Assembly (NCBI RefSeq): GCF_001659785.1
Contig: NZ_CP015961.1
Span: forward strand, 2,170,001 to 2,234,000
Direction: 5' to 3'
DNA: 64,000 bases
Source of the DNA: Dietzia timorensis
GTDB lineage: Bacteria; Actinomycetota; Actinomycetes; Mycobacteriales; Mycobacteriaceae
Position numbers and translations under genes: made by a program. Under the pieces are notes generated by a model. The model worked only from the letters and a program-made list of their open reading frames with translations, was not told the DNA's origin and did not search any database. Positions 15,086 through 24,200 of the stretch are shown piece after piece. Position 1 is the first letter of the stretch. The number at the start of each line of letters is the position of its first letter.

Positions 15086-16422
15086 GCAGTGCGGAGGATC
15101 CGTTCCAGTACTTGAACGCCGAATTCCAGAGCGCTCACGGGGACGCGCTCATCGACTGCGTGGAAGTGCCCGAAGACGTCGAAGTCATCCGGCACGCGTA
15201 GCGGAACGAAACCGTAGCCGTCGATGCCGAGTGTGGCCAAATGCTTGTTGTCGGTACTCGCGGGAAGCAGATACGGCACGACGACACCGTTCGGGTCGTA
15301 GTCGGCGATCGCGTCTCGGACGCGGTCGACGAGCGGGTCGTCGGCGGGCGCCGCGATAGGCGGAGTCCAACGCCACTGCACCTCCACGTCGTCACCGAGA
15401 AGCTCTTCGAGCGCCGGCCGGTACGTCTCCTCGCTTCCCGGGAGTACGCGACCATCGATGGCGCCGGTAGCTTCCGTGGGGATCACGTTGACCTTGTAGC
15501 CGGCGTCAGCCACCGTCACCGAGGCCGTGTTCGATAGCGATGCGCGGACCATCGCCTCCATGTGGCCGAGCTTGCCGAGGTTCCCCTGCAAGTCCGCCAA
15601 TGACGTCGGAGTTCCGAGGATCTCCCCCACCTGCCGAGCCATTTCGGCCACAGATTCGGTGGGTTCGAGCGGGAAGTCGTGCTCGGCGACTCGGGCCATC
15701 GCACTCACCAGGCGGGCGACGGCGTTGTCGTCGGTAGGCATGGATGCGTGACCCGCGGTGCCCTTGGCGAGGAGTTCGGCCCACGCCACCCCCTTTTCGG
15801 CCGTGGCGATCGGGTAGAGCCGCTTGTCGCCAAGGGGAACTGAGAATCCGCCGACCTCGCTGATGGCGTGCGTTGCCCCCTCGAAAAGGTCCGGACGATT
15901 CTCGGCAAGCCACTTGGCGCCGTAGAAGCCCGCGTGCTCCTCGTCGGCGAAGAAGGCGAGTATCAGCGGACGCCGGGGCGTGATCCCGCCCCGGCGCATC
16001 GCCCGGACAGAGGCGAGGATCATGCCGAGCATGTCCTTCATGTCCACGGCCCCGCGCCCGTAGAGCCAACCATCGTGGATCTCTCCGGAGAACGGCGGCA
16101 CCGACCAGTCGTCGGCGGCGGCCGGCACGACGTCGACGTGCCCATGGACCACCAGTGCGCCGGCATCAGGGTCGGCCCCGTCGACGCGTGCGACCAGCGA
16201 TCCGCGGCCGGGCACGGATTCGACGAGCTCACTGGAGATGCCGACCTCGTCGAGGTATTCGGCGATGCGGCGGCACACGCGCGTCTCGCCATCTCCGATC
16301 GTGTCGAGGTTGCCCGTGTTCGTCGAGTCGATCCGGATGAGATCGGCGGTGATGTCCACGGCCTCGGCGATCATGGCGGCGGTATCGACTCCGCCCTCGT
16401 GCGCCTCGTTGCTCTTCGCCAT
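15082..16422 (-). CDS. M20 family metallopeptidase (dipeptidase/deacylase type)
   Basis: About 446 residues, zinc-dependent cytosolic hydrolase of the M20/M25/M40 family. Visible metal-site motifs: VVHGHVDVVP, GRGAVDMKDM (bridging Asp), and FFADEEHAG with the catalytic Glu pair. A central dimerization (lid) domain spans about 190-310. Family members cleave dipeptides, N-acyl amino acids or carbamoyl compounds, and this sequence does not decide which. The start is ATG 16422, overlapping the stop of the preceding gene by one base (TAATG); an upstream ATG at 16434 lies inside that gene and is less likely. Context suggests peptide or amino-acid derivative breakdown with the MFS transporter. Confidence 0.87.
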   Translation of the reverse strand: MAKSNEAHEGGVDTAAMIAEAVDITADLIRIDSTNTGNLDTIGDGETRVCRRIAEYLDEVGISSELVESVPGRGSLVARVDGADPDAGALVVHGHVDVVPAAADDWSVPPFSGEIHDGWLYGRGAVDMKDMLGMILASVRAMRRGGITPRRPLILAFFADEEHAGFYGAKWLAENRPDLFEGATHAISEVGGFSVPLGDKRLYPIATAEKGVAWAELLAKGTAGHASMPTDDNAVARLVSAMARVAEHDFPLEPTESVAEMARQVGEILGTPTSLADLQGNLGKLGHMEAMVRASLSNTASVTVADAGYKVNVIPTEATGAIDGRVLPGSEETYRPALEELLGDDVEVQWRWTPPIAAPADDPLVDRVRDAIADYDPNGVVVPYLLPASTDNKHLATLGIDGYGFVPLRVPDDFDVFGHFHAVDERVPVSALEFGVQVLERILRTA

Positions 16423-17645
16423 TATCCGAAACACTTCCCTTCACCTCGGTACGTCGCCCACGTGTCGACCACGGCGGGCGTCCCGTCCACCGAATCTACT
16501 ACCACGAACTCGGCGAAACGTTCCGCGAGCTCTCCGGCCTTTCCGTGGCGCAGCCACGCCCTCCCACCGATGGGCATCGGCGCGTCGATCGGGGTCTGCA
16601 CCTCTCCAGCGCCTTCGCGGGAAGTGAAGGAGAATCCGGGGCGAACGGGCACAGGGAGCCGGTCGGCTCCGGGGGCGCCCGAGGCGATGTAGCCGCCGTA
16701 GAGCAGGGTCGACATCCCGGGCGCTGGAGAACGCACGGCGTCGAGGCCGAAGAACAGCGCCGGGCGCGGCGTAAAGGACTTGTAGTGGTCGAAGATTCCC
16801 GGGACGAAGAGGCCGGACCCGACTGTCACCTCCGTCACCGCCGGCGCGGATGCGGAGGCCTCGACGGAGCCGGTGCCCCCGGAGTTGAGGATCTCGGGCG
16901 CGCGTCCGGTAACCCGTTCGATCGCATTCGCAACCTCTTCGCGCAGCGGCGCGAGTCGACGCATCGACAACGCCTTGACCGGCCCGATACCGAACACGTT
17001 GTCCTGCACGCCCGCGACCTGCGCCTCGTAGAACATCGCCCCGACGACATCGTGCCCCCGGTCGGCGAGCGCACGGGCCAGCGCCTCGACCTCGTCCGCG
17101 GACCGCAAGGGCGAGCGGCGGGTGCCCAGATGGATGGGACCGAGGCGCAGGCTGCAGTCCACGTCGATACACATGCGCAGCCCGTGTGCGCCGGCCGCTT
17201 CGGCGATCTCGGCATGGGCGACGTCATCCACCATGAGCGTGATCGCGGCTTTCGCCTCCGGATCGTCGCCGAGGTGTGCGAGGGCCTGCCGGTCGGTCGT
17301 GGGATAGCCGAGCAGCACGTCCCGACACCCGCGCTCGACGAGCCACAGTGCCTCGCGTAGCGAGAACGCCATGACGCCGCGGATCTCGTCCCCTCCGGAC
17401 AGGTCCTCCCCCAGCGCCAGCTCCAGAACCTTGCGCACCCGCACGGATTTCGAGGCGATGCGGACACGGGTGCCGCCCGCACGTCGCACGGTGTAGTCGA
17501 GGTTCGCCCTCAGGCTCGGAAGGTGGAGCGCCGCGAGCGGCGCCGGGAGGTCCGCGGTGGCGAGCTCGACGTCGTCCATCGCGGCATCGAGCGCGCGCAT
17601 CGACATCGTCCCCCGCGAGTTCTGCCGGGACTTTCCGAACGCCAT
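16422..17645 (-). CDS. alanine racemase-fold PLP protein (amino acid deaminase/D-threonine aldolase-like)
   Basis: About 407 residues, fold-type III PLP enzyme. Near the N-terminus LHLPSLRANLDYTVRRA and RIASKSVRV (the Lys is the likely PLP Schiff-base residue) match the amino acid deaminase/aldolase branch related to D-threonine aldolase and D-serine dehydratase. Further landmarks are MVDDVAHAEI, CIDVDCSLRLG and LNSGGTGSVE near the phosphate-binding region; the C-terminal beta domain follows. Start chosen at ATG 17645, preceded by GGGGAGG; an upstream in-frame ATG exists at 17687. First gene of a unit with an M20 peptidase and an MFS transporter. The precise substrate is not predictable here. 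Confidence 0.8.
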   Translation of the reverse strand: MAFGKSRQNSRGTMSMRALDAAMDDVELATADLPAPLAALHLPSLRANLDYTVRRAGGTRVRIASKSVRVRKVLELALGEDLSGGDEIRGVMAFSLREALWLVERGCRDVLLGYPTTDRQALAHLGDDPEAKAAITLMVDDVAHAEIAEAAGAHGLRMCIDVDCSLRLGPIHLGTRRSPLRSADEVEALARALADRGHDVVGAMFYEAQVAGVQDNVFGIGPVKALSMRRLAPLREEVANAIERVTGRAPEILNSGGTGSVEASASAPAVTEVTVGSGLFVPGIFDHYKSFTPRPALFFGLDAVRSPAPGMSTLLYGGYIASGAPGADRLPVPVRPGFSFTSREGAGEVQTPIDAPMPIGGRAWLRHGKAGELAERFAEFVVVDSVDGTPAVVDTWATYRGEGKCFG

Positions 17646-17735
17646 GAAGATTCCGTCCTCCCCGAAGAGTGAATCCCTCCGCCGCATACACCGCGGCGCG
17701 AGAGGTCTGCCTGGGAGCGAATCTACCTGCCTGGG

Positions 17736-18368
17736 CTATTCGGCAGCCGGACGTGCGCTGTCGACCACGGCCTTGATGCCGATTTCCATGCTTCGGGTGA
17801 ACGAATCATCGTCCCGGTCGATCAACCACCGCAGCACGGCTCCGTCGAGTATCGCCCCGGTTGCGCGAACGATCGCCGGAAAATCGTCCCAATCCATCTG
17901 GGACGATTCCCCTGCGCGCCGCAACACCATCTCGACCAGCTCGTCGTATCCGCGGTACTGGTCGAGCGCGAGGTTGTCCTTCTCCGGTGGCCGGAGCCGG
18001 ATCGAATACGCGGCGATCTCGTAGGTGAGCAGCTGCCTGTCCGGGGAGGAGCTGATCACCCTCCACTGCAGATTCAATGCCTCGTGCACGAGTTCTTCCA
18101 GCGCAGCGGGCCCGGTCTCCCCCGAGCTCAGATCCAGGTTGAGGAAGGCGCGCGTTGCGGCGGCGAGTTCCTCGTTGGCAGCACCGATGACGTTGTCGAC
18201 CAGCTCGTCCTTGTCCACGAAGCAGTAGTGGACAACGCCAAGCGACACGCCCGCCCGCTCGGCGACCGCACGAATGGTGAGTGCGCCGAGCCCCTGTTCT
18301 TCTGTGATCCGTATGGCCGCGTCGAGCAACTGTGCTCGGCGTTTGTCGGCGGGGAGACGTTTTGACAC
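17736..18368 (-). CDS. TetR family transcriptional regulator
   Basis: About 210 residues. N-terminal TetR DNA-binding domain: RRAQLLDAAIRITEEQGLGALTIRAVAERAGVSLGVVHYCF, with the helix-turn-helix near residues 30-50 of the chosen protein. The C-terminal ligand domain has no recognizable specificity. Start set at GTG 18368 because homology begins there and a TATAGT -10 lies 6 nt upstream, indicating a leaderless mRNA; a longer reading frame upstream is not supported. It is divergent from a lactone oxidase, the classic arrangement for a TetR regulator and its target, so control of that gene is the main hypothesis. Confidence 0.88.
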   Translation of the reverse strand: MSKRLPADKRRAQLLDAAIRITEEQGLGALTIRAVAERAGVSLGVVHYCFVDKDELVDNVIGAANEELAAATRAFLNLDLSSGETGPAALEELVHEALNLQWRVISSSPDRQLLTYEIAAYSIRLRPPEKDNLALDQYRGYDELVEMVLRRAGESSQMDWDDFPAIVRATGAILDGAVLRWLIDRDDDSFTRSMEIGIKAVVDSARPAAE

Positions 18369-18374
18369 GTAGCC

Positions 18375-18380
18375 ACTATA
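18375..18380 (-). promoter_or_regulatory. -10 box of the tetR gene
   Basis: TATAGT on the minus strand, 6 nt before the GTG at 18368. Spacing indicates a leaderless transcript. Confidence 0.5.
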
Positions 18381-18436
18381 AAACGCCGGTCGACGCCGCC
18401 GTGGCGCTTTGCATATGAGTGCCCGGACCGGGATTA

Positions 18437-18452
18437 CGAACAATTCGAACAA
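18437..18452. promoter_or_regulatory. direct repeat in the tetR/oxidase divergent promoter
   Basis: CGAACAA occurs twice with a 9-bp period (18437-18443 and 18446-18452), between the two divergent -10 boxes. It is a candidate operator for the TetR protein or another regulator, though TetR sites are more often inverted repeats. Confidence 0.3.
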
Positions 18453-18501
18453 GCGACCAATTGCCCGCCGTTTCTGACCACGGATCGCCCCTTCGGTGAT
18501 T

Positions 18502-18507
18502 TATAGT
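18502..18507 (+). promoter_or_regulatory. -10 box of the lactone oxidase gene
   Basis: TATAGT, 7 nt before the ATG at 18515, identical to the -10 of the divergent tetR gene. A leaderless transcript is expected. Confidence 0.5.
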
Positions 18508-18514
18508 TGCGCCC

Positions 18515-19843
18515 ATGACTGAAGCGACGTGGCGCAATTGGGGACGCACCGTGGAGTCGACTCCCACCGAGTCCGTCTTTCCGACCACTACGGCCGAGAT
18601 CGCCCGCATCGTCCAGCGCGCTGCGGACTCGGGAACCTCCCTCAAGACCGTCGGCGCCGGCCATTCGTTCTCCGCCTGCGCCGCGACGGAAGGAATCCAG
18701 CTCAGCCTCGATAACCTCGCCGGCGTCAAGGCGGTCACGCCGGTGTATGGACCGGACGGGGAGCCGGCGGGCGCCGACGTCACACTGTGGGCGGGCACCC
18801 GCCTTCGCGATGCCGGCCCACTGCTCTGGGAGCTCGGCCTCGCGCAGGAGAATCTCGGCGACATCGATGAGCAGTCCATCGCGGGATCGATCTCCACCGG
18901 CACCCACGGAACGGGCGCGGGATTCGGCAGCATCCACACCACGGTCACGGCGCTACAGATCGTTACCGGCACCGGCGAGATACTGGACTGCGATGCGCAG
19001 CAGAATCCGGAGCTCTTCGCCGCCGCGAGAGTCTCCCTCGGCGCGCTCGGCGTTTTGTCCTGCGTGACTGTGCGCTGCGTTCCCGCGTTCGCCCTGGAGT
19101 CGACCGAGCGCCCCAGCACGCTCGACGAGGTCACCGGCGACCTCGAGGGATTCCTGCGCGACGGGGACCACGTCGAGTTCTTCTGGTTTCCCCACACCGA
19201 CCTCATCGAGGTAAAGCAGAACACACGCATACCGGCGAGTTCCGAGCTGCGCCCGAAGAGCGCCTTCGCCCTCAAGCGCGGCGAGTTGCTGACGAACAAC
19301 GCCTTCGGAATGTTGTGCCGCACCGTCGCCCGACGCCCGGGCCTGACCAAGCACGCCAACGCGATCTCGGGCAGGCTCATGGGCAAGTCCACGTATTCGG
19401 ACAGGTCCTACAAGGTGTTCAGCTCGACCCGCAACGTGCGCTTTCGGGAGATCGAGTACGGCGTGCCCATCGCCGATGCGGCCGAGGTCCTCGCCGAGCT
19501 GCGCTCGTTCTTCGATGCCGCCGAGTTCCCGACCCCCTTCCCGATCGAGGTGCGCGCGGTGCGCGCAGATGATGCGCCGCTATCCTCGGCCCACGGCCGC
19601 GACTCGGTGTACTTCAGCGTGCACCAGTACGTGGGCATGGACGCCGAGCCCATCTTCGACCACGTCGAGTCCGTCTTCCGTGCCGCAGGCGGACGCCCGC
19701 ACTGGGGCAAGATGCACAGCCTTACCGTCGACGAGCTCTCTCGCCTGTACCCGCGGTACGACGATTTCGTCGCCGTCCGCGATTCGGTCGATCCGGAGCG
19801 TGTATTCCGCAACGAATACACCGAGAAGGTGCTTCCCGCTTAG
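18515..19843 (+). CDS. FAD-linked aldonolactone oxidase (L-gulonolactone/D-arabinonolactone oxidase type)
   Basis: 442 residues, typical length for the family. N-terminal FAD-binding (PCMH) domain over about residues 15-180 includes FPTTTAEIARIVQ and VGAGHSFS, followed by GSISTGTHGTG. The C-terminal ALO domain ends with the characteristic HWGKMHSL...LYPRYDDF...DPERVFRNEY region. Family enzymes oxidize sugar 1,4-lactones to ascorbate-like products, or in actinobacteria may use other alditols/lactones; cytosolic or membrane-associated. No signal peptide. Divergent from a TetR regulator that probably controls it. Confidence 0.88.
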   Translation: MTEATWRNWGRTVESTPTESVFPTTTAEIARIVQRAADSGTSLKTVGAGHSFSACAATEGIQLSLDNLAGVKAVTPVYGPDGEPAGADVTLWAGTRLRDAGPLLWELGLAQENLGDIDEQSIAGSISTGTHGTGAGFGSIHTTVTALQIVTGTGEILDCDAQQNPELFAAARVSLGALGVLSCVTVRCVPAFALESTERPSTLDEVTGDLEGFLRDGDHVEFFWFPHTDLIEVKQNTRIPASSELRPKSAFALKRGELLTNNAFGMLCRTVARRPGLTKHANAISGRLMGKSTYSDRSYKVFSSTRNVRFREIEYGVPIADAAEVLAELRSFFDAAEFPTPFPIEVRAVRADDAPLSSAHGRDSVYFSVHQYVGMDAEPIFDHVESVFRAAGGRPHWGKMHSLTVDELSRLYPRYDDFVAVRDSVDPERVFRNEYTEKVLPA

Positions 19844-19867
19844 TAAGTCACCCCGGGGTATGACGCC

Positions 19868-19892
19868 GGAGGTAATTGTCGCAATTGCCTCC
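19868..19892 (+). terminator. hairpin after the lactone oxidase gene
   Basis: GGAGGTAATTG-TCG-CAATTGCCTCC, an 11-bp stem with one G-U pair and a three-base loop, 24 bp after the oxidase stop. No T-tract follows, so it would be an intrinsic terminator without U-tail, or a processing/stability element. Confidence 0.45.
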
Positions 19893-19960
19893 ACATCCCG
19901 CCGACCCAGTAATATCGGCAGGGCCCGCGCGTGATCATTCGAGAACGCCCAGCGATGAGC

Positions 19961-19983
19961 GTGCGCCCGCCTGTTGGGCGCAC
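19961..19983 (+). other. hairpin just upstream of the EcsC-like gene
   Basis: GTGCGCCC-GCCTGTT-GGGCGCAC, a perfect 8-bp stem ending 1 nt before the AAGGACG ribosome binding site. It could be the second half of a double terminator or a 5' UTR stem that shields or stabilizes the start region. Confidence 0.45.
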
Positions 19984-19997
19984 AAGGACGGTGAACA

Positions 19998-20780
19998 ATG
20001 GCTTGGCCACGTAAGAATTCCGATCGGTCCGCAGATGCCCCGTCCGGCAGTGACGGAGAGCTCTCGGCCTACCGCGAACTGGAGTTGGCCAATCCGGAGG
20101 GCCGTGTGCGCCTCGCCGAGCGTTGGCTGCGCCGCGCCCTGGACAGGGCCGTAGATGTGCAGACCGCGCCTGCGCAGGCATATGTACGCCGCCTGCGCAA
20201 CTCCCACCCGGACGAGTCACCGGCGCAGGTTGCCGAGCGCCTGGACAAGAACCTCGTGCGCGCGGTGGGCACGGCGGGCACGGCCGCCGGCGCGACGGCC
20301 ACCGTCCCCGGTATCGGCACGCTCGCCTCGTTCGGCGCTATCGGCGCCGACGCCGTCGCTTTCCTCGAGGCGGTCACCTTCCACACGATCGCCAAGGCCA
20401 CCGTCTACGGAGTCGACGTCTCGCGCCGCGACCAGCGCGAGCTCCTCGTGTCGATCATCCTGCTGGGCTCGACCGGCAACGCGATCGTCGAGCGCGCGGC
20501 CCACGGACGCAAGGGCAAATCCGTCGCGCGCAAGGCCACTGAGCTCCCCGAGCTCGGGCGAATCAACTCGATCGTGTTCAACAAACTCGTTCGCGGGTTC
20601 GTCTTCAAGCGGCTCAAGGGGTCGTTCGCGAAGATCCTTCCCGCCGGCATCGGCGCTGTGCTCGGCGGCTGGGGCAACGTGAAGGCCGGAAAGCTCATGG
20701 TCTCCCGCTCAAAGGAAGCCTTCGGCGTTCCACCGACGACGTGGCCTTCCACCCCCGAATTGGAAACGGCCAAGAAGTAG
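19998..20780 (+). CDS. EcsC-like conserved actinobacterial protein
   Basis: 260 residues, not a well-studied protein. The central part has alternating small and hydrophobic residues, GTAGTAAGATATVPGIGT followed by GAIGADAVAFLEAVTFHTIA, resembling the EcsC/EcsC-like family whose function is unknown; the stretch may associate with membranes. Arg/Lys-rich segments flank it (RGKSVARK-type and VRGFVFKRLKGSFAK), then a Gly-rich GIGAVLGGWGN region. Start ATG 19998 has AAGGACG 8-9 nt upstream. It stands alone between the oxidase and the kgd leader. Confidence 0.6.
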   Translation: MAWPRKNSDRSADAPSGSDGELSAYRELELANPEGRVRLAERWLRRALDRAVDVQTAPAQAYVRRLRNSHPDESPAQVAERLDKNLVRAVGTAGTAAGATATVPGIGTLASFGAIGADAVAFLEAVTFHTIAKATVYGVDVSRRDQRELLVSIILLGSTGNAIVERAAHGRKGKSVARKATELPELGRINSIVFNKLVRGFVFKRLKGSFAKILPAGIGAVLGGWGNVKAGKLMVSRSKEAFGVPPTTWPSTPELETAKK

Positions 20781-21262
20781 CGGCACCTCCGACGTCATAT
20801 GTGGGTCGTGCCGTTCCGGAGAAGCCGGGGCGTCGTCCGTGGGTAGCCCCGCGGGACCCGATGCATTTGGTTCGAACATGTTCGGCGCCCTCTGCTCGAG
20901 GGCGCCGAACGTGTATGCGGGGCGAATCCCCGTGCTCTTACCGCACTCGGGATCGTTACTGAAACATGTTCTCGCGAGGACGCGAAGGCAGTACCGCGCG
21001 GCGCGCCGAGTGCCTGAAACCGCGGCGGGTTCCCGGCGCGCCGACTAGCCTTGAGCACGGATGTGCCGAATACCCGGAAAACGGGTAGAACGAAGGATGT
21101 CGGAGGTTCGCCCCTGCCCGCATGGCACTACCGTGCGCCGGGGGCGAAACATTGGGCCCGGCGCCCTCTCCACCAGCAACAATAGAAACGTGGCTGTATT
21201 TAGGCGCGGTGGGACCCACCGAGCGCGAATAGGTAGAAAAACAAGGAAGGCAGTTTTCGGTC
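20781..21262 (+). promoter_or_regulatory. 482-bp hairpin-rich leader region of kgd
   Basis: No credible gene was seen. The stretch holds a row of structures: a 12-bp perfect hairpin at 20880-20910 (described separately); TACCCG/CGGGTA at 21071-21087; a two-tier stem with outer TTCGCCCC/GGGGCGAA (21107-21114 with 21141-21148) and inner GCATGG/CCGTGC (21120-21136); and GGTGG-GAC-CCACC flanked by GCGC/GCGC at 21204-21226. An AT-rich TGTATTTAGG at about 21195-21204 could be a -10 region. The kgd GTG at 21263 follows GGAAGG. The region may combine the upstream terminator with the kgd promoter and structured leader. Confidence 0.5.
20880..20910 (+). terminator. strong 12-bp hairpin after the EcsC-like gene
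   Basis: GTTCGGCGCCCT, loop CTGCTCG, AGGGCGCCGAAC: a perfect 12-bp GC-rich stem about 100 bp after the EcsC-like stop. No U-tract follows, which is common for actinobacterial hairpins. A second small hairpin (CGGGG/CCCCG) follows at about 20918. Confidence 0.6.
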
Positions 21263-24200
21263 GTGAGCGTACAAGACTCGCAGTTCGGACAAAACCAATG
21301 GCTCGTGGACGAGATGTACGAGCGATTCCGTAGCGACCCGGATTCTGTCGACGCCAGCTGGCACGAGTATTTCGAGAAGAACGGCGCCCCCTCCGCCCCG
21401 AGCGTCTCGGGCGGGGACGAGAAGGCGCCGGCCGCGGAGAAGAAGCCCACTCAGGCCGAGAAGAAGCCCGCCGCGAAGAAGGCGCCGTCCGCGAAGTCGG
21501 ACAAGCCCGCGACGAAGGCCGCCTCGTCTCAGCCCCCGGCTTCGGACGATGCCGAGTCGAAGGCTTCGCAGAAGAACGAGCGCCCACGCAGCGACGCGGA
21601 CCGAGCCAAGCGCAGCTCTTCGGCGATGCTGCCGGACGTGCCCGACTTCCAGCCGCCGGCCGAGCCGGAGAACAAGGTCCTTCGCGGCGCCGCGAACGCG
21701 ATCGTGAAGAACATGACCAAGTCGCTGGAAATCCCGACGGCGACGTCGGTCCGCGCAGTTCCGGCGAAGTTGATGATCGACAACCGTGTCGTGATCAACA
21801 ACCACCTCAAGCGCACGCACGGCGGAAAGATCTCCTTCACGCACCTCATCGGCTACGCGATGGTGCAGGCCGTCAAGGCCCACCCGTCGATGAACAATCA
21901 CTTCGCCGAGGTCGACGGCAAGCCGAACATGGTGACCCCGTCGGGCATCAATCTCGGACTGGCGATCGACCTGGTGAACAAGGACGGTTCGCGCACTCTC
22001 GTCGTCGCGGCCATCAAGAACACCGAGCGGATGAACTTCCGCGAGTTCCTCGATGCGTACGAGGACATTGTCAAGCGCGCACGCGTGGGCAAGCTGGGCA
22101 TGGACGACTTCTCCGGCGTGACGATCTCGCTCACCAACCCGGGCGGTATCGGCACGGTGCACTCGATGCCCCGCCTGACCGCTAATCAGGGCACGATTCT
22201 CGGCGTCGGCGCGATGGAGTACCCGGCCGAATTCCAGGGCGCTTCGGAGGAGAAGCTCGCCGATCAAGGCATCGGCAAGATCACCACTCTCACCTCGACG
22301 TACGACCACCGGATCATCCAGGGCGCCGAATCGGGGGAGTTCCTTCGCGAGATCCACCGTCTGCTTCTCGACGATTCGTTCTACGACGTCATCTTCTCGG
22401 CTCTACGCATCCCGTACGAGCCGGTCCGTTGGCGCCGCGACATCACCGATCCGCGCGTGGACAAGGACGCCCGCGTCCTCGAGCTCATCGCCGCGTACCG
22501 CAATCGCGGCCACCTCATGGCGGATGTCGACCCGCTCGACGGCATGCACGCCTTCAACCGCCGCGAGGTGCATCCAGACCTCGACGTCAACACCCACGAG
22601 CTCACGCTGTGGGACCTCGACCGCAAGTTCTCCGTCGGCGGCTTCGTCGGCAAGGACAAGATGAAGCTCCGGGACGTGCTCTCGGTGCTGCGCGCGGCGT
22701 ACTGCCGCAAGATCGGTATCGAGTACACCCACATCATCGAGAACGAGCAGAGGATGTGGCTGCAGGAGCGCCTGGAGGGAGTCAACGACAAACCCACCAA
22801 CGCCGAGCAGAAGTACATCCTGAGCCAGGTCAACGCCGCCGAGGCTTTCGAGACCTTCCTGCAGACCAAGTACGTCGGCCAGAAGCGCTTCTCGCTAGAG
22901 GGCGCCGAATCCGTCATCCCGATGATGGACGCGGTCATCGACCAGGCCGCCGATTACAGCCTCGACGAGGTCGTCATCGGAATGCCGCACCGCGGCCGAC
23001 TCAACGTTCTCGCCAACATCGTCGGCAAGCCCTACGGCGCGATCTTCACCGAGTTCGAGGGCAACATGGATCCGTCCGCTGCCCACGGTTCGGGCGACGT
23101 CAAGTACCACCTCGGTGCGAGCGGAACGCACTACCAGATGTTCGGCGACAACGAGATCACGGTCTCGCTTACCGCGAACCCCTCGCATCTCGAGGCCGTC
23201 GACCCGGTTCTCGAGGGCATCGTCCGCGCCAAGCAGGACGAGCTCCCGGCGGAACAGGCCGCGAACTTCCCGATCGTGCCGCTCATGTTGCACGGCGATG
23301 CTGCGTTCGCCGGGCAGGGTGTGGTCCCGGAGACGCTCAACCTCGCGCTCCTCGACGGCTACACCACCGGCGGCACTGTGCACATCGTGGTGAACAACCA
23401 GATCGGCTTCACCACCGCTCCCGAGTCGGGGCGTTCCAGCCAGTACGCGACCGATATCGCCAAGGGCTTCGGCGTGCCGATCTTCCACGTCAACGGCGAC
23501 GATCCGGAGGCCTGCGTCCGCGTGGCGAAGCTCGCCATGGACTTCCGTCAGGAGTTCCACAAGGACGTCGTCATCGACCTGATCTGTTTCCGCCGCCGTG
23601 GGCACAACGAGGCCGACGATCCGTCGATGACCCAGCCGAAGATGTACGAGATCATCGACAACAAGCTGGGCGTCCGCGAGGTCTACACCCGCGATCTCGT
23701 CGGTCGTGGCGATATCACGGAAGCCGAGGCCGACACGGCGCTGCGCGACTTCCAGGGCCAGCTCGAGCAGGTGTTCAAGGAAGTCCGTGAGCTGGAGAAG
23801 CATGCGGTCAAGCCGTCGCGCTCGATCGAAGCGGAGCAGCCGCTGCCGTCGAGTCTCGTCACCGCCGTCGACGAGGACCTGATCCACGAGATCGGCGACG
23901 CCTTCGGCGTTCTGCCGGAGAGCTTCACCATCCACCAGCGCGTCAAGCCGGTATACGAGCATCGCCAGAAGATGGCCTACAACGGCGGTATCGACTGGGC
24001 GTTCGCCGAACTCCTCGCGATCGGCACGCTCGTGCAGGAGGGGCGCACGGTCCGCCTCGCCGGCCAGGACTCGCGCCGCGGCACGTTCACCCAGCGCCAC
24101 GCTGTCGTCGTGGACAAGGAAGACTCGTCGGTCTACTCCCCGCTCGCCCACCTTCCCAGCGGCGAGGGCTCGTTCAACGTCTACAACTCGGCGCTCACCG

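Noticed and set aside
20874-20883. GAACATGTTC as a LexA SOS box
   Set aside because: The actinobacterial SOS box is GAAC-N4-GTTC; here only two bases separate the halves, and the motif overlaps a terminator-like hairpin.
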